This document shows, in pieces, positions 1 to 6,379 of a DNA stretch of 12,512 bases. The translations under genes were made by a program, and so were the position numbers. Each line of letters begins with the position of its first letter. The stretch's first letter is position 1. Origin of the DNA: Desulfobacteraceae bacterium (GTDB lineage Bacteria; Desulfobacterota; Desulfobacteria; Desulfobacterales; Desulfosarcinaceae); the NCBI GenBank assembly GCA_027031325.1, contig JALVRI010000388.1:1-12512 (forward strand), written 5' to 3'. Below the pieces are notes generated by a model. It made no database searches. It worked only from the letters and a program-made list of their open reading frames with translations, and was not told the origin of the DNA.

Positions 1-10
1 ATTGCCCACG

Positions 11-17
11 CCTCCTT
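11..17 (-). promoter_or_regulatory. Strong Shine-Dalgarno site for a gene starting just off the left edge
   Basis: On the minus strand the sequence reads AAGGAGG followed by CGTGGGCAAT up to the window end. If the next base outside the window is G, an ATG start would sit 8 nt after the Shine-Dalgarno site, which is ideal spacing. The GTG only 1 nt away is too close to be used. That a gene starts here is an inference, since its coding part is not in the window. It would lie downstream of the folD terminator and would therefore need its own promoter. I could not identify a convincing promoter between 18 and 133. Confidence 0.4.
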
Positions 18-133
18 ATACCACCGCCGGATTGATAGAAACGGTCCCTGGGTTGAAATGTACCTGCCATGCTTCGCGGCTAGCACCCCGGGTCGACCTT
101 GTTTGGATAATCCGGGATAATAATTTTTGGGTT

Positions 134-181
134 AAATAAAAAGGCCTTGCCGGAAAGACCAACAATCATCCAGGCAAGGCC
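134..181 (-). terminator. Intrinsic (Rho-independent) terminator after folD
   Basis: The 9-bp arms GGCCTTGCC (143-151) and GGCAAGGCC (173-181) are perfect reverse complements around a 21-nt loop. Reading on the minus strand, the stem is followed at once by TTTTTATTT (142 down to 134). This stem plus U-tract lies 35 bp beyond the folD stop codon and marks the 3' end of the liv-argC-folD transcript. The loop is longer than usual, but the stem is GC-rich and the T-tract is well placed. Confidence 0.82.
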
Positions 182-215
182 GATTACTGCCATCTAAATC
201 GTCGTGGAAGACCGA

Positions 216-1124
216 TCAATCGATCCCGAGTCTGAATTTCAACGATTTGAGGGTATTTTTCATCAACATGGTAATGGTCATGGGACCCACTCCTCCTGGC
301 ACGGGGGTGATGTAACCGGCAATTTCCTTGGCAGCTTCGAAATCAACGTCTCCTCTCAGGATGGCAACCTTTTTACCGGTCTTCTCACTGATCTTCTCCC
401 CCACCCGGTTGACTCCCACGTCTATTACGCAAGCTCCTGGTTTGATCCACTCCGGCTTCACCAGGCCCGGGACACCGGCAGCCACGATCAGGATATCGGC
501 CCGCTTGCAATGATATGCCAAATCACGGGTTCGTGTATGAACAACGGTCACGGTCGAATTTGCACCGGGTCCCTTCTGCAACATCATGTTAGCAATCGGC
601 TTTCCAACGATATTAGAGCGGCCGACCACCACCACCTCGGCTCCGCTTGTCTCCACCCCACTTCTGACGATCATTTCTTGAATGCCCGCAGGGGTACAGG
701 GCGGAAACTTGACCTCGTCACCTCCGATCATCAGGCGCCCGACGTTGACCGGATGAAATCCATCCACGTCCTTGTCAGGATCGATGGCATTGAGAACCTT
801 TTTTTCATCTATATGCTTGGGCAAGGGCAGCTGGACCAAAATTCCGTGGATGGAATCGTCCTTGTTGTACTTGTCGATCAAGGCCAACAACTGTTCTTCG
901 CTGATATCTTCAGGTTGGTTGTCCTGAACTTCTTTGAATCCCACCCGGTGAGCGGTTTTGATTTTCAATGTCACGTAGGAAACCGAAGCAGGATTTTCCC
1001 CAACCAGGATCGTGACCAGCCCCGGCACCACCCCGTGCTTTTCCTTGATTTGGGCGACCTCGGCCGTTATCTCTTCCAAGATTTGCTCCCGGATTTCCGT
1101 GCCCTTGATCAGCTTAGCGGTCAT
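216..1124 (-). CDS. folD: FolD: methylene-tetrahydrofolate dehydrogenase / methenyl-tetrahydrofolate cyclohydrolase
   Basis: This bifunctional cytoplasmic enzyme interconverts 5,10-methylene-, 5,10-methenyl- and 10-formyl-tetrahydrofolate, linking serine/glycine or C1 units to purine and formyl-methionine synthesis. The protein is 302 aa, close to the family norm. Visible motifs are the catalytic segment YVTLK (Tyr50, Lys54), the VQLPLP block at 98-103, the dinucleotide site VGRSNIVGKP (168-177) and the C-terminal TPVPGGVGPMT (273-283). A short insertion, KGPGANS (184-190), precedes the TVTVVHTRT strand. I recall this loop type from several anaerobic lineages. I chose the ATG at 1124 over the in-frame GTG at 1130 because the AGGAG site ends 7 nt before this ATG but abuts the GTG. 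The gene is last in its transcription unit, 221 bp after argC, with a terminator behind it. Confidence 0.96.
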   Translation of the reverse strand: MTAKLIKGTEIREQILEEITAEVAQIKEKHGVVPGLVTILVGENPASVSYVTLKIKTAHRVGFKEVQDNQPEDISEEQLLALIDKYNKDDSIHGILVQLPLPKHIDEKKVLNAIDPDKDVDGFHPVNVGRLMIGGDEVKFPPCTPAGIQEMIVRSGVETSGAEVVVVGRSNIVGKPIANMMLQKGPGANSTVTVVHTRTRDLAYHCKRADILIVAAGVPGLVKPEWIKPGACVIDVGVNRVGEKISEKTGKKVAILRGDVDFEAAKEIAGYITPVPGGVGPMTITMLMKNTLKSLKFRLGID

Positions 1125-1302
1125 CGTCACTCTCCTTTCCCAAGATTGGAATTAAAAGAATTTAGCGGCGTCAACCAGCAGCGCCGTTTTATCAGCCTGT
1201 TAAAGCTTTGCAAGCCTCCGTCTATCACTCGCTCGGTTGGCGGTCGTGCGGGGAATCGGCTCATGGCTCAAGACTAGGACTTGTTAGTTCAATAATCGCC
1301 GC

Positions 1303-1330
1303 TTGTCAAGCATATGCTTGAAATTGTCAA
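1303..1330 (-). promoter_or_regulatory. Palindrome with flanking repeats upstream of folD, possible operator/promoter
   Basis: A perfect 16-bp palindrome, TCAAGCATATGCTTGA (1306-1321), lies between argC and folD. TTGTCAA occurs on the plus strand at 1303-1309 and again at 1324-1330, exactly 21 bp (two helical turns) apart. On the minus strand each copy gives a consensus -35 hexamer, TTGACA (1309-1304 and 1330-1325). The best -10 I find for the nearer one is only TAACAA (1286-1281, 17-bp spacer), which is weak. A separate promoter for folD with an overlapping operator is therefore possible but unproven. A role as an mRNA hairpin is also possible. Confidence 0.35.
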
Positions 1331-1351
1331 TCAAGTAACAAAGTTAGGTCT

Positions 1352-2401
1352 TCAGACCGCAAAGGGCATGTTTTCAAGACCGCTTGCCGGATCCAGCCCC
1401 AACATCAGGTTCATGTTTTGCACCGCCTGGCCGGCAGCGCCCTTGACCAGGTTGTCGATGACCGACATCAATATCAACTTGTTGTTGAAGCGGTCGACTA
1501 CCACGCCGACATCACAATAGTTTGTCCCTCGCACATCCAACGTATCCGGCGGTCTGTCACCACAGACACGCACAAACCCCCCGGGAGGATAGGCTTCCTG
1601 GAGGCATGCGACAACCTGGCGCTCATCCACCTTGACGCTAAGATCAGCGTAGATCGTACTTTCCATACCCCTTGTCATGGGTACCAAATGGGGTACGAAT
1701 GTAAGCCTTACCTCGCGTCCGGCCTCCCGGCTTAAAATCTCGGTAATTTCCGGCTGGTGGCGATGGACGGCCACCTTGTACGCCTTGAAGGACTCGTTTA
1801 CCCTGCAGTAATGGGTAACGGCACTGGCCGTGGCCCCGGCCCCGCTGACACCCGACTTGCTGTCGGCCACCAGGGTGTGCGGATCGACCCATCCTTTTCT
1901 GATCACCGGGATAAGAGGCAATAAAATACTGGTAGGATAACAACCCGGATTGCCCACCAGACGAGCCCGGGCGATCCGGTCTCCGAAAACTTCGCTCAGA
2001 CCGTAAACTGCTTCTTGGAGCAATTCGGGACAACCGTGTGGCTGGTAAGCCTCGTTGTAAGCCTCAACCCTGCTGAAACGAAAATCCGCTGAAAGATCTA
2101 TGACCTTAAGCCCCTTTTCAAGCAAGGGGGGCACGATCTCCATCGGCAGCTTGTGGGGAAGGGCGATGAAAACCAGCTCTGCCTTTTCAGCCACCACGTC
2201 TGGATCATAGGCCGTGCACTCGAGGTCGACTATGTTATTGAAGGCCGGATAAATTGCGGAAAAATCGATTCCTACGTGCCGGCGTGAAGTCAAGCAGGTA
2301 AGATCCACTTCCGGATGTCCTCCAAGAAGGCGTACCAATTCTGCACCAGCGTACCCGGTGGCACCTACGACCGCAACCCTGGGCCTGTCTTGTCCGACCA
2401 C
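1352..2401 (-). CDS. argC: ArgC: N-acetyl-gamma-glutamyl-phosphate reductase
   Basis: This cytoplasmic enzyme carries out the third step of arginine/ornithine synthesis: NADPH-dependent reduction of N-acetylglutamyl phosphate to the semialdehyde. At 349 aa it has the normal length for the bacterial form. It shows the N-terminal nucleotide fold GATGYAG (13-19), the catalytic-cysteine motif GNPGCYPTS (Cys154), HRHQPEI (213-219) with the family's conserved histidine, and the typical C-terminus DNLVKGAAGQAVQNMNLM. The start is GTG at 2401, supported by a GGAGGT site 8 nt upstream. It lies only 39 bp after livF with no terminator between them, so it is probably read through from the transporter operon. 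No other arg gene is present, which is an uncommon context. Identity is certain; co-regulation with the transporter is inferred. Confidence 0.96.
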   Translation of the reverse strand: MVGQDRPRVAVVGATGYAGAELVRLLGGHPEVDLTCLTSRRHVGIDFSAIYPAFNNIVDLECTAYDPDVVAEKAELVFIALPHKLPMEIVPPLLEKGLKVIDLSADFRFSRVEAYNEAYQPHGCPELLQEAVYGLSEVFGDRIARARLVGNPGCYPTSILLPLIPVIRKGWVDPHTLVADSKSGVSGAGATASAVTHYCRVNESFKAYKVAVHRHQPEITEILSREAGREVRLTFVPHLVPMTRGMESTIYADLSVKVDERQVVACLQEAYPPGGFVRVCGDRPPDTLDVRGTNYCDVGVVVDRFNNKLILMSVIDNLVKGAAGQAVQNMNLMLGLDPASGLENMPFAV

Positions 2402-2440
2402 CTGTTTCCACCTCCAGTTCCTTAAAAGACGTAGAAAAAC

Positions 2441-3154
2441 TCACCCTCCAAGGTAGGCTTTCTTGACATCGGCGTTGTTGAGCAGTTGCTCGGATGTTCC
2501 TTCAAGAACTATCCTCCCGTTTTCGATAACATAACCCCGCTGGGCGAACTTCAAAGCCAAGCGGGCGTTCTGTTCCACCAGCAAGATGGTTGTGCCGGCA
2601 TCGTTGATCTCCTTGAGGGCGTCGAACATCGAGAGCATCAACAAGGGAGCCAATCCCATAGACGGCTCATCCAGGAGCATTATCTTGCGGCCGCTCATGT
2701 AAGCCCGGCCCACGGCCAGCATTTGCTGCTCACCGCCGCTGAGAGTACCGGCCAGTTGATGCTCGCGCTCTTTCAGGCGCGGGAAGATTGCAAAAACCCG
2801 CTCAATGTCTTTCCTGATATTGGCCCTGTCCTTGCGCGCAAAGGTTGCCAGCTGGAGATTTTCCATCACCGTAAGGTTACCGAACAACCTCCGGCCTTCG
2901 GGCACGTGTGAGATTCCAAGCTCACTTACCACCTTGTCGGGCGGATATCTGAGCAGGTCTTTGCCCTCAAATTCCAGGCGGGAGCCGTCCTGGGCCGGAA
3001 TCAACCGTGATATGGCGCGCAGGGTGGTACTTTTGCCGGCCCCGTTGGCGCCGATGATGCAGACAATTTCCCCTTTGGCTATGGAAAAACTGATTCCGTG
3101 CAGGGCTTTTATCTTGTCGTAAGAAACATGCAGATTTTCGACGACCAGTTGCAT
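2441..3154 (-). CDS. livF: LivF-type ATPase of branched-chain amino acid ABC importer
   Basis: One of two cytoplasmic ATPases that power the HAAT-family importer. It is 237 aa, the usual LivF length. Motifs in order are Walker A GANGAGKS (35-42), the LivF-typical VPEGRRLFGNLTVMENL (84-100), signature LSGGEQQ (138-144) and Walker B KIMLLDEP (157-164). LVEQNA follows, with glutamine (195) where most ABC ATPases have the H-loop histidine; this is normal for LivF, not a defect. Its ATG shares one base with the livG stop codon (TGATG), so translation is probably coupled and the two ATPases are made in equal amounts, as expected for a heterodimer. Confidence 0.95.
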   Translation of the reverse strand: MQLVVENLHVSYDKIKALHGISFSIAKGEIVCIIGANGAGKSTTLRAISRLIPAQDGSRLEFEGKDLLRYPPDKVVSELGISHVPEGRRLFGNLTVMENLQLATFARKDRANIRKDIERVFAIFPRLKEREHQLAGTLSGGEQQMLAVGRAYMSGRKIMLLDEPSMGLAPLLMLSMFDALKEINDAGTTILLVEQNARLALKFAQRGYVIENGRIVLEGTSEQLLNNADVKKAYLGG

Positions 3155-3924
3155 CAGGTGATATCCTCCTTGCCGAGGTAGGCTTCTACGACCTTGGGGT
3201 TATTCTGAATCTCTTCCGGCGGACCTTCAGCAATGACCTCGCCGAAGACCAGGGTTTGAATGGACTGGCATAATTCCATTACGAACTTGAGCCTGTGTTC
3301 GATGAGGAATATGGCCACGCCGAAGTCCTTGTGTACCTGGCGAATTATTCCGATCATCTGGACCAGTTCTTCGGGGGTCATTCCGGCCGTCGGTTCATCA
3401 AGAAACAATATTTTCGGTTTGGTCGCCATGGCCCTGGCCATCTCGACCCTTCTTTGGGCACCGTAGGGCAGGTTTCCCACGAGGTGCTCGGCATACTTGG
3501 CCACGTCGAAAAGCTCCAGCAAGCGCATGGCTTCCCGGGTCACCCTCTCTTCTTCCCGCTGAAGCCGGGGAGTACCGAAGAAAGCGTCCAGAAGACCATA
3601 GTCCAACTGGGAATACTGGGCCATCTTGACATGTTCCAAAACATTCATGTGGCGCCACAACAACATGTTCTGGAAGGTCCGCCCCAGTCCCCTGGAGGCG
3701 ACTTGATGGGGTTTTAGGCCGATGAGGCTTTGCCCCTCCAGCTCGATCTGTCCTTCGGTAGGCGTATGAATCCCGGTGATCAGGTTGAAAATGGTGGTCT
3801 TGCCTGCTCCGTTGGGCCCGATCAGCCCCTTGATTTCACCAGGCTCAATAACAAGGTTGAAATTGTGGACAGCCCTGAGCCCTCCGAAGTAATGCGTCAT
3901 GTTTCTGACCTGCAATAGCGGCAT
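3154..3924 (-). CDS. livG: LivG-type ATPase of branched-chain amino acid ABC importer
   Basis: The partner ATPase of LivF, 256 aa. Walker A GPNGAGKT is at 36-43, followed by GLGRTFQN with the Q-loop (Gln85). The signature LPYGAQRR (152-159) replaces LSGGQ, as LivG proteins commonly do. Walker B is KILFLDEP (171-178, Glu177) with the H-loop at FLIEHRL (His210). The ending EGPPEEIQNNPKVVEAYLG is the standard LivG tail. The ATG follows an AAGGAG site with 7-nt spacing and lies 19 bp after livM. All catalytic residues are present. The name rests on the family; the transported substrate cannot be read from the ATPase. Confidence 0.95.
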   Translation of the reverse strand: MPLLQVRNMTHYFGGLRAVHNFNLVIEPGEIKGLIGPNGAGKTTIFNLITGIHTPTEGQIELEGQSLIGLKPHQVASRGLGRTFQNMLLWRHMNVLEHVKMAQYSQLDYGLLDAFFGTPRLQREEERVTREAMRLLELFDVAKYAEHLVGNLPYGAQRRVEMARAMATKPKILFLDEPTAGMTPEELVQMIGIIRQVHKDFGVAIFLIEHRLKFVMELCQSIQTLVFGEVIAEGPPEEIQNNPKVVEAYLGKEDIT

Positions 3925-3943
3925 ACCGAATCTCCTTAAGCGG

Positions 3944-5233
3944 CTACTGTTTGGGCCTCAAAATCTTGCGGACATCGAATTCCCGGAATGCTATCAAACC
4001 AGTCGGTCGGTAGATCATCACCAGTATCAGCAACAGGGGGATCACGATCCATTTGAAAAGTTCCAGGGGCCGCAGCATTTCGCTCAGCAGGTTGATGCTC
4101 ACAGCGCCCACCACCGATCCGACCACCGAATTGAGGCCGCCGAAATAGACCATGGCCAGAATCTCCGCCAACTTCTGGATACCGAAAGTTCCGGGATTGA
4201 CATAGCGCAGGACATGGGCGAACAGGCCGCCTGCCACCCCGGCCCAGAAGGCTCCGAACATGAATGTCACGATTTTTGTCTTGCGCGTATCGACAGTCAT
4301 TGCATCGGCCGCCATCTCGTTGTCCCGAACGGCATTCAAAGCCTTGCCCATGGTGGAGCGCACGAAGTTATTGATCACCCAGACACATAAAACGGTCCAG
4401 ACAAATACCGTCGGAAGATTGGACCAGTTGGGCTGACTGCCCATGCCGCGCGGGCCTCCCACAAATTCCAGATTTTCGATCACACTCTTGACAATGAACA
4501 TGAAGGCCAGGGAGATGATCGCCAGGTAATCTCCACGGGTGCGGAAAGAAGGAATTGCAACCACCAGGGCCCCCAGAGCAGCCACCACTCCTCCGAAAAT
4601 CAAGGCCAATGGGTAGCAATAGGGACCCAGGGCCGGAGGCAAAAGGGCCGGGCCGAACAACTTGTCATTGGTGAAAAGGATCAGGGTCATGGTGGAGGCC
4701 GAGTAAGCGCCCAGGGCCATGAAACCGGGATGAGAACACGAAAACTCGCCCATGTAACCGTTGATCACATTTATGCTCAGGGTCAACATGATGGCGATCA
4801 TGGTCAGCTTGAGCAGCAACAGGCGATAATCGCTGATATCCGACCAGATGTGGATAATCGTATATAACAAAACAAGGTGGATGATGGCCGAAAGCCACAG
4901 GGCCCGGCGATGAAGGAAGGCTGCCAGGCGGTTGGCGGGCCCGGCGGTCAATAACCCTACCGCCACCAGGGGGATCAAGTACACCAGGATAACGTAAGCG
5001 GTGGAACTGGGGATGAGCAAGGGCTTTTTAAGCATCGTGACGAATCCGAAAAGCACCGGTATCTTTGGAAGCCCCAGATAATAAGAGAGGGCATCGCCCA
5101 GAAAGTACTCGACCATCACGGCGCACAGGCCTCCTGCCAGCCACCCGATAACCGGTACCCGGGCAAGGCCGGAGCGCAACCTACTCCAAAATCCATCTTG
5201 TGATAGAGTCGGGTTTGATTTGGTTGATTCCAT
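3944..5233 (-). CDS. livM: LivM-type inner-membrane permease of branched-chain amino acid ABC importer
   Basis: The second permease subunit, forming the channel with LivH in the inner membrane. It is 429 aa, similar to LivM forms that carry an N-terminal extension. I count roughly ten or eleven hydrophobic segments. The N-terminal part (about 25-120) holds extra helices before the conserved core, which begins near NVINGYMGEFS. The core motif NGYMGEFSCSHPGFMALGAYSAS differs from the common SLGHAAF form by having Cys-Ser-His-Pro-Gly. The later block KTKIVTFMFGAFWAGVAGGLFAHV and the ending IYRPTGLIAFREFD are typical. An AAGGA site lies 5 nt before the ATG. The livH stop is 70 bp upstream, the longest spacing inside HMGF. 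Confidence 0.94.
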   Translation of the reverse strand: MESTKSNPTLSQDGFWSRLRSGLARVPVIGWLAGGLCAVMVEYFLGDALSYYLGLPKIPVLFGFVTMLKKPLLIPSSTAYVILVYLIPLVAVGLLTAGPANRLAAFLHRRALWLSAIIHLVLLYTIIHIWSDISDYRLLLLKLTMIAIMLTLSINVINGYMGEFSCSHPGFMALGAYSASTMTLILFTNDKLFGPALLPPALGPYCYPLALIFGGVVAALGALVVAIPSFRTRGDYLAIISLAFMFIVKSVIENLEFVGGPRGMGSQPNWSNLPTVFVWTVLCVWVINNFVRSTMGKALNAVRDNEMAADAMTVDTRKTKIVTFMFGAFWAGVAGGLFAHVLRYVNPGTFGIQKLAEILAMVYFGGLNSVVGSVVGAVSINLLSEMLRPLELFKWIVIPLLLILVMIYRPTGLIAFREFDVRKILRPKQ

Positions 5234-5289
5234 AACGATCCTTATTGCGTCTTATTGAACACCATGTCCGTTGGATTGACCATACCGTT

Positions 5290-5303
5290 TGTCAAGCTTG
5301 ACA
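5290..5303. repeat. Perfect 14-bp palindrome in the livH-livM gap
   Basis: TGTCAAGCTTGACA directly abuts the livH stop codon (TAA at 5306-5304) inside the 70-bp livH-livM spacer. It contains the 9-mer TTGTCAAGC (5289-5297), which also forms the left arm of the palindrome upstream of folD (1303-1311). As RNA it could form a 5-bp stem with a 4-nt loop, with no T-tract, so it is not a terminator. It may be a protein site, an mRNA element or chance. Confidence 0.35.
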
Positions 5304-6227
5304 TTAGAGTCGCAGCTGGGTGCTGTGGGCCTGGCCGAAGAATCCATAAGGCCTGAAGGTCAAAATCAGCAAAATGATACTGTAGGCTATCAGGTCCCTC
5401 AAGGTGGAGGGAAAGATCATGGCGACAAAGATCTCGATGAATCCCAGCAAGAAGCCTGCCAGGGCGGCCCCCAGGATTGAGCCCCGTCCTCCCAGAATTG
5501 CGGCCACGAAAGCCTTCCAGCCCAACAGTATCCCCATGTAAGGATCCAGCACGGGATAAGCCAGGCCGTAGAGAATTCCGGCCGCCGAAGCCAGCCCGGA
5601 ACCGATGGCAAAAGTCATGGGGGCAATCACATTCAGGGAAACCCCCATCAGGGGTACAGCCAGGTAATCGTAAGACATGGCCCGCATGGCCATGCCCCAT
5701 TTGGTCCGTTGAATAAAATTGTGCAGGGCGTACATCAGCCCCAGGGAAACCAGGACGATCAGAATCTTCTTGTTGGTTACGAAGACCCCCCCGAAATCGT
5801 AGGTAACACTTTTTATGAGGGGTGGGAAGCTCATGCGACGAGCCCCCAGCAAAGCCAGGTTGCCGGTCTCGAGGATGATTCCGATCATCAGCCCTGTTAT
5901 GGCCGCCGAAGCGCGGGGAGCATCGCGCAACGGGCGATAGCCGATCCTTTCCACCAGGATACCGACAAAGGCGGTCAGAAACATGGAAATTATGATAGTC
6001 AGGATCAACACCAGCCAGCCGGGCATGGCCCACCCCGCACTAACCCCCAGGCCAAGTAACAAGGTGGCAATCCCCAGGCCGATATAGGAGCCGACCATGA
6101 AAATATCGCCATGGGCGAAGTTGAACAGCATCAGGATACTGTAAACCATTGAATAACCAAGGGCTATCAAGGCGTAGAAGCTACCCCACTGCAGAGCGTT
6201 GACGAGGTTTTGCAGAAAAAATTCCAT
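5304..6227 (-). CDS. livH: LivH-type inner-membrane permease of branched-chain amino acid ABC importer
   Basis: The first permease subunit, 307 aa, the normal LivH length, with about eight or nine hydrophobic helices. Diagnostic segments are ALIALGYSMVYSILMLFNFAHGDIFMVGSY (19-48, the family's N-terminal signature), LVERIGYRPLRDAPRASAAITG (91-112) and the C-terminal KAFVAAILGGRGSILGAALAGFLLGFIE (238-265), which contains the ATPase-coupling loop region. The start ATG has a GGGAG site 7 nt upstream. The gene is separated from the binding-protein gene by 152 bp containing two hairpins, so its translation is independent of that gene. Confidence 0.95.
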   Translation of the reverse strand: MEFFLQNLVNALQWGSFYALIALGYSMVYSILMLFNFAHGDIFMVGSYIGLGIATLLLGLGVSAGWAMPGWLVLILTIIISMFLTAFVGILVERIGYRPLRDAPRASAAITGLMIGIILETGNLALLGARRMSFPPLIKSVTYDFGGVFVTNKKILIVLVSLGLMYALHNFIQRTKWGMAMRAMSYDYLAVPLMGVSLNVIAPMTFAIGSGLASAAGILYGLAYPVLDPYMGILLGWKAFVAAILGGRGSILGAALAGFLLGFIEIFVAMIFPSTLRDLIAYSIILLILTFRPYGFFGQAHSTQLRL

Positions 6228-6248
6228 TCGGTTGCTCCCGTCCTACAT

Positions 6249-6296
6249 CCTGCAGGGGCGACGGGCATCAAATGCTTGCCCCGCCGCCCCTGCGGG
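6249..6296. repeat. Long GC-rich stem-loop upstream of livH
   Basis: The 9-bp arms GCAGGGGCG (6252-6260) and CGCCCCTGC (6285-6293) pair perfectly. Two further outer G-C pairs and an inner CGGG/CCCG continuation give a stem of about 15 bp with two mismatches. On the minus-strand mRNA no T-tract follows, so it is not a normal terminator for the operon. On the plus strand the stem is followed by CTTTTATCTTTT, so it could stop antisense transcription. Its end is about 20 nt from the livH start, close to the livH ribosome site. A role in mRNA stability or in setting the ratio of binding protein to permease is inferred. Confidence 0.6.
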
Positions 6297-6323
6297 CTTT
6301 TATCTTTTGGAAGATTTTCCCTT

Positions 6324-6350
6324 CCGCCCGGCCATGGGCTGTCCGGGCGG
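6324..6350. repeat. Second GC-rich stem-loop, directly after the binding-protein gene
   Basis: The perfect 8-bp arms CCGCCCGG (6324-6331) and CCGGGCGG (6343-6350) surround an 11-nt loop, starting 30 bp past the stop codon of the binding-protein gene. On the minus strand it is followed by AAGGGAAAATC, not by T residues, so read-through into livH is expected. It is well placed to block 3' exonucleases and stabilise the binding-protein part of the mRNA. Confidence 0.6.
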
Positions 6351-6379
6351 CTCAGGTTTTATCAAACCAGGTCCTGCCC

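Noticed and set aside
1163..1190. CGGCG...CGCCG hairpin followed by TTTT on the plus strand between argC and folD
   Set aside because: The stem is only 5 bp with an 11-nt loop, and no plus-strand gene ends here. In the gene direction no proper T-tract follows.
204..1277. 357-codon open frame on the plus strand across folD
   Set aside because: It lies antisense to a clear FolD. Its translation is rich in His, Asp and Gln with no family features and no ribosome site, which is a typical shadow of GC-rich coding.
5242..6033. 263-codon open frame on the minus strand in another frame over livH
   Set aside because: LivH in its own frame has all family motifs. This frame has odd composition (His, Gly, Arg) and no membrane segments.
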